Below are positions 34,470-42,772 of a DNA stretch of 64,000 nucleotides, one piece after another. This DNA is from Algoriphagus sp. Y33 (GTDB taxonomy: Bacteria; Bacteroidota; Bacteroidia; Cytophagales; Cyclobacteriaceae), in the NCBI RefSeq assembly GCF_014838715.1, contig NZ_CP061947.1, positions 5,880,001 to 5,944,000 of the forward strand, given 5' to 3'. Every line of letters starts with the position of its first letter. Position 1 is the stretch's first letter. The notes below the pieces were generated by a model. It was not told the origin of the DNA and did no database searches. It saw only the letters and a list, made by a program, of their open reading frames with translations. A program made the translations under genes and the position numbers.

Positions 34470-36389
34470 ATGAAAAAGCCCTACTCATTAAAAAAAATAA
34501 CCTGCTTGAGCCTCGTCCTGATTTTAACTGCTTTGACTTCAAGTTTTGCACAAGAACCAGCTTGGAAAGTGACGCTGGACAAAGGGGTGGAGTGGACAAG
34601 GTACACACCTAATAAGATTCTCTTGATTGGAAGTTCCGATTGGGGGCTGCACGGTGTCGACGCTAACACAGGCAAGTTGTTGTGGTCCAACGAAGATCTG
34701 TATAATTCCGCCAAAGCCATTAAAGGTGCTGATGGCAAAAATCAGAAATACACTGAAGCGCTTATACACGTGTTAACGGATGATTCAGATCCCACTGTAT
34801 CGGATTTTGCGGTGGTGAAATATTCTGACTTTGCGCTGGTCAAAAACTTCGTTGTACTAAATATACGCACTGGAGAGGTCGTCACGTCACCGGCCAAAGC
34901 AGGCATGCCAACCCAAAAAGTGCTCACTTCACTTAGAGCATTAGGTTCGGAGACAGCCACATTTAATTATGGGGGGACAGCCTACATCCCTGAGCTAAAA
35001 GCTGTGATGATCACGGGAAACTGGATCGACATTAAGGCTCAAGGTACTCCGGCGCATCAATTGACAAAATTGATTGACCTGAAGTCCGGAGATGAACTGT
35101 GGGGCAATGATCAGGTGAGCTCTAATTTTGAGCCTACGGTCACGCAGGATGGTAATCTCTTTTTGCTGGCAGATGATATTGCGTCAAAAATCGATGCGAA
35201 AACGGGGACAGTCCTGTGGTCTTACTCTGTTGCGGATAAGAAGAACTCATTCCAGTCTTTTGGGGCGAATTTGGATCTGACTGAAGGCTATATCTACCAG
35301 AAAAAAGGAGGTAGAGGATTGCTTACTGCTCTGGATCTCAATTTAGGAAATGTAAAATGGGAAAAGGAGCTTTCTTCTAAAGACATTCCCATACTCAATG
35401 CTGAGTACTATGGAGTAATAGCGGCAGATGAGAAGAACTTTACGCTGTTTGATGCGGAATCAGGAGAAGTAAAGTGGACCGCCAAAAAATTAGATGGAGT
35501 AGTGGTGGATATGGGCGGGAATCACGGAATTGCTGTGGGAGAAAAAGACAAATACCTCACTGTATTGGATAAGAACACGGGCGAAGAGAAGTGGTCTGAA
35601 AAAATCAAGGGAATTGAAATTGATCAATTGACCGGAACGGGAATTATGTATCGGAATGGAGATGGGTCTATCGGACTTTTTGGTTTTGATGGAAAACCGC
35701 TCTGGGATGGCAAGAATATGATCAAAGGAGAGACGATTTTAAGAGCCAAGCCTGGGATGGACCGAGAGATTTTCTACGCAGACGGGAAAATATATCATGT
35801 AGATTTGATCAGCGGAAGTAAAAAAGTCATTATAGATGATATCAAATTCCAAGAGAAAGAATCTCCTGATAATCTGGAGCATACTGGGGCAAATTTTGTT
35901 CTTTCTTCCAGTCAAAATATGATGGGGTTCGATGAAACTGGCCGGGTACTCTACCAAAATCACTGGCCTTCTCCGAAAATATCACTTGCAGGCAGGATAG
36001 CTTTGCGTACGATTCAGGTGGCAGCATTGGCGATGACTGCCGCATCTTCAGCAGCAGCGGGAGCAAATCACAATACCTACTCCAATGTGAGCTACAACAA
36101 GTATGGAGAAGATTATAAGCGACAGGCAGATTTTTATGCAAACTTAGCGAATGGGATGGCTCAAGCGGCAGGAAAAAGATTCAAGGCAACCAAATCCAGA
36201 GGAGTAAATACTTTTATTTTGACAGATGTGGGCGGGGGGAATGGTCTGGTTCGAGTGGACAAAGCGAGTGGTAAAGCCACGGGAAAAATAGAATTGAATG
36301 ATAAAGAGCCACTGTTCGATTCAGACCCTGAAAATGGAATGATATTTTACAAACCGTCCAAGAAGGAGGTTCACGGTTACATGTTCTAA
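34470..36389 (+). CDS. PQQ-like beta-propeller repeat protein, exported
   Basis: A 639-residue protein with a signal peptide (MKKPYSLKKITCLSLVLILT, cleavage after SSFAQ). Repeats of the form DANTGKLLWSN, DLKSGDELWGN, DAKTGTVLWSY, DAESGEVKWTA and DKNTGEEKWSE mark a PQQ/WD-like eight-bladed propeller. An Ala-rich stretch (AALAMTAASSAAAGANHN, about residues 525-542) interrupts the last blades and may be a helix or membrane-contacting insert. No catalytic residues are evident, so a binding or scaffold role is as likely as a dehydrogenase. Single gene between two terminators. Confidence 0.82.
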   Translation: MKKPYSLKKITCLSLVLILTALTSSFAQEPAWKVTLDKGVEWTRYTPNKILLIGSSDWGLHGVDANTGKLLWSNEDLYNSAKAIKGADGKNQKYTEALIHVLTDDSDPTVSDFAVVKYSDFALVKNFVVLNIRTGEVVTSPAKAGMPTQKVLTSLRALGSETATFNYGGTAYIPELKAVMITGNWIDIKAQGTPAHQLTKLIDLKSGDELWGNDQVSSNFEPTVTQDGNLFLLADDIASKIDAKTGTVLWSYSVADKKNSFQSFGANLDLTEGYIYQKKGGRGLLTALDLNLGNVKWEKELSSKDIPILNAEYYGVIAADEKNFTLFDAESGEVKWTAKKLDGVVVDMGGNHGIAVGEKDKYLTVLDKNTGEEKWSEKIKGIEIDQLTGTGIMYRNGDGSIGLFGFDGKPLWDGKNMIKGETILRAKPGMDREIFYADGKIYHVDLISGSKKVIIDDIKFQEKESPDNLEHTGANFVLSSSQNMMGFDETGRVLYQNHWPSPKISLAGRIALRTIQVAALAMTAASSAAAGANHNTYSNVSYNKYGEDYKRQADFYANLANGMAQAAGKRFKATKSRGVNTFILTDVGGGNGLVRVDKASGKATGKIELNDKEPLFDSDPENGMIFYKPSKKEVHGYMF

Positions 36390-36405
36390 GCTGGAAATAG
36401 GGCTA

Positions 36406-36447
36406 TTTAAGCAGAAAGACCGACAATCGTCGGTCTTTCTGCTTAAA
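36406..36447. terminator. Hairpin terminator between convergent genes
   Basis: A 19-base perfect stem, TTTAAGCAGAAAGACCGAC paired with GTCGGTCTTTCTGCTTAAA around AATC. There is no long T-run on either side, but length and the convergent position favour termination. Confidence 0.8.
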
Positions 36448-36468
36448 ATTAAAATATGGAGATGTAAG

Positions 36469-37674
36469 TTAAGCTTTAGGAATCACGGATTTTTCCTTCA
36501 CCCTGATCATAAAGTCACTGAGTACATTCATGTAGTTAATAAATGCTTCATATGGGGACTCGTATGGACTGAAATAAGCGTGAATATCTCCATCAGAAAA
36601 GAATTTGGTACACATATAGTAAAAGTGATCACTTGTTTGCAGATATGTCCAGTCCCGCTGAATATCTTCATCGTCTATATCTTTCACCAGTTTTTCCATT
36701 TCATACAACCTATCAAAAGCCTCGTCTTGCAGATCGTTGCCTAGCCAAGCTGTCAGATCCCGCTCTTCATCAGCCCACGAGATGGGAATGGGTACATGGA
36801 TTTTTCCTACCGGCGAGATTTTGGAAGCAATTTCTGAAGGAGTAGAGAATGTGAAGTTGGTGTGGCTGAAAACCGCATCAGGGAGTGACTTCATAAATTC
36901 GAAAATACCGGTTTCTGCCCATTGGTGCTCACCGAAAGTTTCATAATCCATAAAGAGATTTATAGTTTCTTCTTCTTTGGGGACGTTGTTGATCCATTTG
37001 ACGAACTTATCCGTAGTAAGCGGATAGTCATCCCAGCTTTTATTTCCAAATCGGAAAGCGATATCATCAGAAAGCTGGAAATTCTTCAGTAATACTTTTA
37101 GATTGGGGTTAATGCTGTTGCAGTACACATAGTTGGGGCTTTTCCATCCGAGTATGTGCTTTGCTCCTTCAGTGAGTATGGCCTCAAAACCCATTTCTGC
37201 CACTGTAGCACCGATCTGATCTGAATAGATTAACTCGGTATTTCTAAACACTTTAGGCTGGTAGCCATTGAAGAGTTTCTTTATTTTTTCCTGATGCTTT
37301 TTGACCATGCTCTGAAATTCTTCCTTACTCTTCAATGCTGCAAGCGTATGTGCATAGGTTTCGTTTAGTAATTCACAATGACCTGTTGCCACTAGCTTTT
37401 GAAAACTCTCCAGAACATCGGGAGCGTAGGCTTCTAGCTGGTCGAGAAAAACACCCGACATAGAAAAGCTCACTTTAAAAGCTCCGTTATACTTATGTAT
37501 CATTTCCAGTAGCAAGGCATTCATTGGGAGGTAGCATTTTTGTGCTACTTTTCTCATGATGCTACGATTGGAAAAATCGTCCCAATAGTGATGATCGTCC
37601 CCGATATCAAAAAAACGATAAGGTTTCAGGCGGTATGGCTGATGAACCTGAAAGTAAAAGCATATGGTTCTCAT
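36469..37674 (-). CDS. Glycoside hydrolase family 57 (alpha-amylase type)
   Basis: A 401-residue cytoplasmic GH57 enzyme. It starts MRTICFYFQVHQPYRLKPYR, the HQP motif of conserved region 1; the nucleophile Glu lies in VFRNTELIYSDQIG and the acid/base Asp in LFMDYETFGEHQW. GH57 members hydrolyse or rearrange alpha-1,4-glucans. It overlaps the glycosyltransferase gene by four bases and is third in the alpha-glucan operon. Confidence 0.93.
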   Translation of the reverse strand: MRTICFYFQVHQPYRLKPYRFFDIGDDHHYWDDFSNRSIMRKVAQKCYLPMNALLLEMIHKYNGAFKVSFSMSGVFLDQLEAYAPDVLESFQKLVATGHCELLNETYAHTLAALKSKEEFQSMVKKHQEKIKKLFNGYQPKVFRNTELIYSDQIGATVAEMGFEAILTEGAKHILGWKSPNYVYCNSINPNLKVLLKNFQLSDDIAFRFGNKSWDDYPLTTDKFVKWINNVPKEEETINLFMDYETFGEHQWAETGIFEFMKSLPDAVFSHTNFTFSTPSEIASKISPVGKIHVPIPISWADEERDLTAWLGNDLQDEAFDRLYEMEKLVKDIDDEDIQRDWTYLQTSDHFYYMCTKFFSDGDIHAYFSPYESPYEAFINYMNVLSDFMIRVKEKSVIPKA

Positions 37675-38957
37675 GGTTTCTGTGGTAATGTTTGTTGGTA
37701 CACAGTGACAAGCTTTTCAGCCACATGCTCCCATTTTAATTTTTTTAATTCTTCAGTTCCAAGTTCTTTGAACATCCTGGAAATACCGTCATAATGAAGC
37801 AATGCAAAAATCGCATCAGCCATTGAGTCTATATCCCAAAAATCAATTTTGATCGCATTATTGAGGACTTCTGCTACTCCGGATTGTTTGGAAATAATCA
37901 CAGGGGTGTTGTGACGTACAGCTTCTAGAGGTGAAATGCCAAATGGCTCAGATACAGACGGCATCACATAGACATCTGAGATGGCATACATGTGATCCAC
38001 ATCATCGCCTTTGAGAAAACCTGTGAAATGAAACTTAGTACCCATCCGTAGCTCTGCTACCCGGTCAATCATCCTATTTAATAAATCTCCGTTTCCAGCC
38101 ATTACAAAACGGACATTGGGGTCTCTTTCTATGACTTTTTTAGCTGCTTCTACAAAGTATTCCGGTCCTTTTTGAAAAGTTATTCTTCCCAAGAAAGTCA
38201 CGATCTTTTCCGGCACTTTCTTTTGGTAGCTGGATTTGATAATGCTTGCATCCAAAACAGCGTTGTGCAGTACTGTTATCTTCCCCGCAGGAACACCATA
38301 TTTTTTGACAATTATATTCTTGGTCAGTTGACTTACCGCCACTATATGGTCGGCGGCATGCATTCCCGCTCTTTCAATATCGTACACTACTTGATTGACG
38401 GATTCGCCCGAGCGGTCAAATTCAGTAGCATGCACATGAGCTATCATAGGCTTGCCGCTGATTTCCTTTGCTGCAATGCCCGCAGGGAAAGATAGCCAGT
38501 CGTGGGCATGGATAATGTCATGTTCTTTCGCTTTGGAAATGTGTGCTGCAACGAGGGCATAGCGGGAAACTTCCATCATCAGGTCCTTTCCGTATTTGCC
38601 GCTGAATTCAAATTTGGTGGAGAACACGCTTTCATCTACGTCAGTCCTGTCATGAATAGCGTAATCGGTATATTTCCTAAATTCTTCCGGCCCCAGATAC
38701 GGAACCAGAAAACTACTTACTTCTAAGTAAGTAAGGTTTTTCCAGAATTTCTTAAATCGTTTTTCGCGGTAATCTATAGTGATGTCGCTCGCATTGACAA
38801 AATCTGCCAGCGGTTCTTCATCGCCCCATAGTTTAGGCACCACAAATATGATGTCTTGATGGTGATGAGCCAGACCCTTGACCAAGCCGTAGCATGCCGT
38901 TCCTAGACCTCCTGAAATATGTGGCGGAAATTCCCACCCAAACATTAGCACCTTCAT
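37671..38957 (-). CDS. GT4 glycosyltransferase, glycogen synthase-like
   Basis: A 428-residue glycosyltransferase with the GT-B fold. The N-terminus MKVLMFGWEFPPHISGGLGT has the glycine loop found in starch/glycogen synthases, and the C-terminal half has EPFGISPLEAV (E-x7-E type donor site) and FLGRITFQKGPEYFVEAAKK. Placed between a debranching enzyme and a GH57 gene, it probably makes or remodels glycogen; the donor is not shown by sequence. Confidence 0.88.
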   Translation of the reverse strand: MKVLMFGWEFPPHISGGLGTACYGLVKGLAHHHQDIIFVVPKLWGDEEPLADFVNASDITIDYREKRFKKFWKNLTYLEVSSFLVPYLGPEEFRKYTDYAIHDRTDVDESVFSTKFEFSGKYGKDLMMEVSRYALVAAHISKAKEHDIIHAHDWLSFPAGIAAKEISGKPMIAHVHATEFDRSGESVNQVVYDIERAGMHAADHIVAVSQLTKNIIVKKYGVPAGKITVLHNAVLDASIIKSSYQKKVPEKIVTFLGRITFQKGPEYFVEAAKKVIERDPNVRFVMAGNGDLLNRMIDRVAELRMGTKFHFTGFLKGDDVDHMYAISDVYVMPSVSEPFGISPLEAVRHNTPVIISKQSGVAEVLNNAIKIDFWDIDSMADAIFALLHYDGISRMFKELGTEELKKLKWEHVAEKLVTVYQQTLPQKP

Positions 38958-38967
38958 AAAAAGTCTT

Positions 38968-40884
38968 TTATATCTTCTTGACCAAATCCATCATTCTAAG
39001 CAATTCTGATACACTCCAAGCCTGAGAAATGGCTCCTTTAGGACGATGGGGAGGATCTCCATCGTATATTTCCGCCACTGCCCCCACTCCATATTGTGTC
39101 ATTACTCCGTCAAAACCCTTTACGATTTTTTGGATAAAATTCTCTCCGGACTTACCATGGAGTTTAATATAGCCTTCTACAAAATGCCCCAATGGCCAAA
39201 CCCATACAGTACCGTTGTGATAGGCTTCATCTCTGCTGATTTGATCTCCGAAATAGTAGCCTTTATATCCGGGTTCATCAGGGGAAAGTGAGCGCATTCC
39301 ACGGGGAGTTAGAAGTTTTGATTTTGCAGTCTCTAGTACCTGGTCGCATTTGTCGTCGCTGAGCATTACGTATGGTAACGAAGTCGCAAAAATCATGTTT
39401 GGCCGTATTGCCCAATTTTTCTCTTCACCATCTACGTAATCTGCCAGATGGCCATATTCATCTGACCAAAACACTGCCTCAAATGTTTCTTTGATTTTTG
39501 AAGCATGTTTTATGGCATCTTCATCGCCTGTCAGCTCATGGTAAAAGCATAACGCATTATACCAAAGTGCCTGTATTTCCACAGGGCATCCTTTACGCTG
39601 GGTGACGGGGCCGTCAGGCGTCACCGCATCCATCCAGGTAAGGGCTTTTCCGTCTTCTCCGCCATACACCAGCCCATTCTCCAAAATATGGATGTTGAAG
39701 GCTGTCCCCTCGAGATAGCCATCGATGATCCCTTTCATTTTTTCGAGGTATCGCTCTTTGATGGTTTTGCTGTCTCCGGTATATATGATGTATTGTTGCA
39801 GCGCCCAGAAGTACCAAAGCGGGGCATCTATTGAATTCATATTGGTGGTCACACCACTCCCGACATTAGGGAATAGAGGTCCTTTCAGATCCCTGGACAT
39901 AGTGTCCATGATGTCGAGAAATGTTTTGGAATCTCCCATGGTAAGCGTAAGGCCGGGAGCTGCTACAAAAGTGTCTCTTCCCCACCAGCCAAACCATGGA
40001 TACCCTGCGATAACTCTAGTGTCACCGTCACGCTTCCTTAAAAATTGTCCTGCTGAGTTTTTGAGACAGTTCACAAAATTGCTTCTGGGAATTCTTCTTG
40101 CGATCTCTTTCTCGAAGGCACTTTGGCGTGTTTTCGGATCTGCTTCTGTCAATCCTGCCGAAAATATGACAGACTCGCCCTTTTCAATGTCAAATTCGAA
40201 ATATCCGGGAACGTACAAATCTTCCTGATAATCATATCCCCGCTCTCGCTCTAAGATGTATTCAATCTTATAGTACCAATCAGGGGCAGGTACAAAATCT
40301 GCTTTTTTTGAGACTTGCAGGTAAAGTGGGTCGTAAGCTTCGTAAAGATGAAAGACTGCTCCATTAGGAGCTTTTTTGTATTTCTTGTTTATATAGTTAT
40401 TTGCCTTAGAAAGGTCGTGATACCCTCTGAATGCCAAGAACGGCTGAACCCTTATTTTAGTAGGAGAGTGTGCGTCTAATAAGGTGTATCTAATCATCAG
40501 ACGATCTCTGTTGGTATCCAAGATCAATTCTTTTTGCAAAAGAACCCCTCCTACACGGTATGTTAATTTTGGAATGGGCTCAGAATCAAAATCTTCAAGA
40601 TATTTATGCCCTCTTGGAGAATAATTACCCGGGAATTTGCTGATGCCCAAATTAAAACTTGCCCCACGTTGGATTACCGTTTCGTGGACGGTAGACAGCA
40701 TGACGTGGCTTTGGGAGTCAATTTGTGGTTGAGGGACCACCAGCAGTCCATGGTATTTGCGGGTATTACAACAAATGATCGAAGTGCTGGTGTAGGCACC
40801 CGAACGGTTGGTTCTGATGATCTCTCTTTCAAGAGAATAATTCAGATTGATTAGTTGTGTTTTATCGAAATGGATATAACTCAT
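38968..40884 (-). CDS. Glycogen debranching enzyme (amylo-alpha-1,6-glucosidase)
   Basis: A 638-residue protein: an N-terminal GDE domain (about residues 1-230, with CCNTRKYHGLLV) and a C-terminal alpha/alpha toroid of GH133 type with GYPWFGWWGRDTFVAAPGLT near residue 290 and YHNGTVWVWPLGHFVEGYIK near the end. It removes alpha-1,6 branches from glycogen. It heads the leftward operon, 10 bases before the GT4 gene. Confidence 0.93.
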   Translation of the reverse strand: MSYIHFDKTQLINLNYSLEREIIRTNRSGAYTSTSIICCNTRKYHGLLVVPQPQIDSQSHVMLSTVHETVIQRGASFNLGISKFPGNYSPRGHKYLEDFDSEPIPKLTYRVGGVLLQKELILDTNRDRLMIRYTLLDAHSPTKIRVQPFLAFRGYHDLSKANNYINKKYKKAPNGAVFHLYEAYDPLYLQVSKKADFVPAPDWYYKIEYILERERGYDYQEDLYVPGYFEFDIEKGESVIFSAGLTEADPKTRQSAFEKEIARRIPRSNFVNCLKNSAGQFLRKRDGDTRVIAGYPWFGWWGRDTFVAAPGLTLTMGDSKTFLDIMDTMSRDLKGPLFPNVGSGVTTNMNSIDAPLWYFWALQQYIIYTGDSKTIKERYLEKMKGIIDGYLEGTAFNIHILENGLVYGGEDGKALTWMDAVTPDGPVTQRKGCPVEIQALWYNALCFYHELTGDEDAIKHASKIKETFEAVFWSDEYGHLADYVDGEEKNWAIRPNMIFATSLPYVMLSDDKCDQVLETAKSKLLTPRGMRSLSPDEPGYKGYYFGDQISRDEAYHNGTVWVWPLGHFVEGYIKLHGKSGENFIQKIVKGFDGVMTQYGVGAVAEIYDGDPPHRPKGAISQAWSVSELLRMMDLVKKI

Positions 40885-40952
40885 GCGGGAAAAATTCTAT
40901 GTCGTTAAAAATAGAGTTTTGCGCCGACAAGAAAAATGAAATGGAAAAAAAT

Positions 40953-40976
40953 AAAGGTTATGTTTCCATAACCTTT
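40953..40976 (-). terminator. Terminator of the small gene
   Basis: On the minus strand AAAGGTTATG-GAAA-CATAACCTTT (10 perfect pairs) followed by ATTTTTTT. It lies 18 bases after the small reading frame at 40994-41134. Confidence 0.85.
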
Positions 40977-40993
40977 TGATTTTGTAGAAATAA

Positions 40994-41134
40994 TCAGGAA
41001 TGAATCGCTTCTTTTTGGATTTCTTCGAAATTTCTAAGCGATTCTTCAAATTTCATCAAGTAGTTTTTTGCCATCCTTATATTGATAGGTTTCACTTGAG
41101 GGAATTTTGGCGAAGTTTTGAACAAAGTAAACAT
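40994..41134 (-). CDS. Possible 46-residue small protein
   Basis: The minus-strand frame from the ATG at 41134 encodes MFTLFKTSPKFPQVKPINIR followed by a charged helix (MAKNYLMKFEESLRNFEEIQ) and ends KEAIHS. The helix is amphipathic. A strong terminator in the same direction follows at 18 bases, and tRNA-His upstream has its own terminator, so something is transcribed here. I do not recognise the family. It could be the remnant of a longer gene. Confidence 0.5.
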   Translation of the reverse strand: MFTLFKTSPKFPQVKPINIRMAKNYLMKFEESLRNFEEIQKEAIHS

Positions 41135-41202
41135 CTGAAGTTGGTTTAGTTCTGGCAGGTTTTATCAAATGCTGTGCCAATAGAGGCTTTTATAAATAAG
41201 AA

Positions 41203-41223
41203 AGCCCCTCGAATTGAGGGGCT
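41203..41223 (-). terminator. Terminator of tRNA-His
   Basis: AGCCCCTC-AATTC-GAGGGGCT (8 perfect pairs, minus strand) followed by TTCTTATTT, seven bases after the tRNA end. Confidence 0.85.
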
Positions 41224-41229
41224 GATGAT

Positions 41230-41305
41230 GGGTGAAAGACCGGGTTCGAACCGGCGACCTCTGGATCCACAAACCAGCGCTCTAACCAGCTGAGCTACAA
41301 TCACC
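41230..41305 (-). tRNA. tRNA-His (anticodon GTG)
   Basis: A 76-base cloverleaf on the minus strand. The D arm is GCTCAGCTGGTTAGAGC; the anticodon arm CTGGT-TTGTGGA-TCCAG gives anticodon GTG, with a T-T pair closing the loop. The T arm is GCCGG-TTCGAAC-CCGGT. The extra 5' G opposite a discriminator C, typical of tRNA-His, is present. The 3' CCA is not encoded. Confidence 0.92.
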
Positions 41306-41342
41306 ATTTAGTCATCTGGATAGGTTTCTTCCAAATGGTCTG

Positions 41343-41373
41343 CAAAAGTAATAATTATGCTGAATTGGCGCAA
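41343..41373 (-). promoter_or_regulatory. Bacteroidota promoter of tRNA-His
   Basis: On the minus strand TTG, 20 bases, then TACTTTTG, a perfect -7 box (TAnnTTTG). The tRNA begins 37 bases downstream of the box. Confidence 0.65.
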
Positions 41374-41381
41374 GATGATTT

Positions 41382-42725
41382 CTAAATTTTTCTTGAAAAA
41401 TTTAGGCGCTTACCTTTCTTGTCTTCGTGGAATGCTCCGTTTTCGTACGCTAGATGTCCAGAAACGACTGTGTGTGTGACTTTTGACTTAAAGACATGGC
41501 CCTCGAAAGGAGACCAGCCACATTTGGATAAAATATTTTCCTTGGAGACTTTCCATGGATTATTTAGATCCACCAATACCAAATCTGCATAATAGCCGGC
41601 TCGGATAAATCCCCTGTCCTTAATGTTAAATAGTATGGCTACATTATGACTCATTTTCAATGCAATTTTCTCCAAACTGATTTTGCCCTGATGATAGAAG
41701 TCAAGCATGGCGACTAAACTATGCTGATTAAGCGGCCCGCCGGAAGGGGCTTTGGTGTAAACCTGGTCTTTTTCCTCCAGCGTATGTGGGGCATGATCTG
41801 TGGCGACTACATCGATGGTGCCGTCCAGCATTGCATTGAAAATTGCTTCCCTGTCTTTAGCTGTTTTTACAGCAGGGTTCCATTTGATAAGATTTCCTTT
41901 GGTGTCATAATCCTCCTCGGCAAACCACATGTGGTGGATGCAGGCTTCAGCAGTTACTTTTTTCTCTTCCAGCGGAATGGTATTGGTGAAAAGTTCCAGT
42001 TCTTTTGCCGTACTGATATGAAGAATATGAAGACGTGCGCCATGTTTTTTTGCCATGGCCACAGCTCGGCTGGATGCATCGTAGCAGGCTTCTTCGGATC
42101 TGATTTTCGGATGGAATTTTACAGGAATATGATCACCATAGATAGATTTGAACTCATCGAGATTCGCTTTGATGATGTTGTCATTTTCGCTGTGGATGGC
42201 GATGATGGCTTTGCACTGTTTAAATATTTCTTCTAAGGATTCGATGTTGTCTACTACCATGTTTCCTGTGGAAGATCCCTGAAAAATCTTTAGTCCGCAT
42301 ACTTCATCGAAATCAACTTTCATAATCTCGTCCAGATTGCTGTTTGTAGCCCCCATGAAGAAAGAATAGTTGGCCAAAGAAACCTCAGAAGCTCTGGAAT
42401 ATTTTTGTTCCAAGAGCTCCACAGTTGTTGCTTGAGGTACTGTGTTAGGCATTTCCATATAGGATGTGGTACCGCCAGCGACCCCGGCTTTTGCTTCTGT
42501 ATATATCTCGGCTTTATGGGTGAGTCCAGGCTCTCTGAAATGTACCTGATCATCAATTACTCCGGGGAAAAGATGTTTTCCCTTAGCGTCGATATGAATG
42601 TCAGCCTTCTCCATACTGAGATCTTCTCCTAATTTTGAGATTCTTCCATTTTCTACCAACACATCGCCCGGACTTATCCGGCCTTCATTGACTATATTTG
42701 CACCGGTGATCAGAATACTTTTCAT
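41382..42725 (-). CDS. pyrC: Dihydroorotase
   Basis: A 447-residue cyclic amidohydrolase closing carbamoyl-aspartate to dihydroorotate in pyrimidine synthesis. The family blocks LFPGVIDDQVHFREPGLTHK, EMPNTVPQATT, FQGSSTGN, HILHIST and VATDHAPHTLEEKD are all present. In the metal motif DxHVHFREPG the first His is Gln (Gln60), so one usual zinc ligand is missing. A perfect -7 box TAATTTTG lies 32 bases upstream of the ATG. It is divergent from the helicase gene. Confidence 0.92.
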   Translation of the reverse strand: MKSILITGANIVNEGRISPGDVLVENGRISKLGEDLSMEKADIHIDAKGKHLFPGVIDDQVHFREPGLTHKAEIYTEAKAGVAGGTTSYMEMPNTVPQATTVELLEQKYSRASEVSLANYSFFMGATNSNLDEIMKVDFDEVCGLKIFQGSSTGNMVVDNIESLEEIFKQCKAIIAIHSENDNIIKANLDEFKSIYGDHIPVKFHPKIRSEEACYDASSRAVAMAKKHGARLHILHISTAKELELFTNTIPLEEKKVTAEACIHHMWFAEEDYDTKGNLIKWNPAVKTAKDREAIFNAMLDGTIDVVATDHAPHTLEEKDQVYTKAPSGGPLNQHSLVAMLDFYHQGKISLEKIALKMSHNVAILFNIKDRGFIRAGYYADLVLVDLNNPWKVSKENILSKCGWSPFEGHVFKSKVTHTVVSGHLAYENGAFHEDKKGKRLNFSRKI

Positions 42726-42772
42726 CTTTACTCCTTTTAGGATTTTACTAGTTCAACCAAAATTAACGAATC

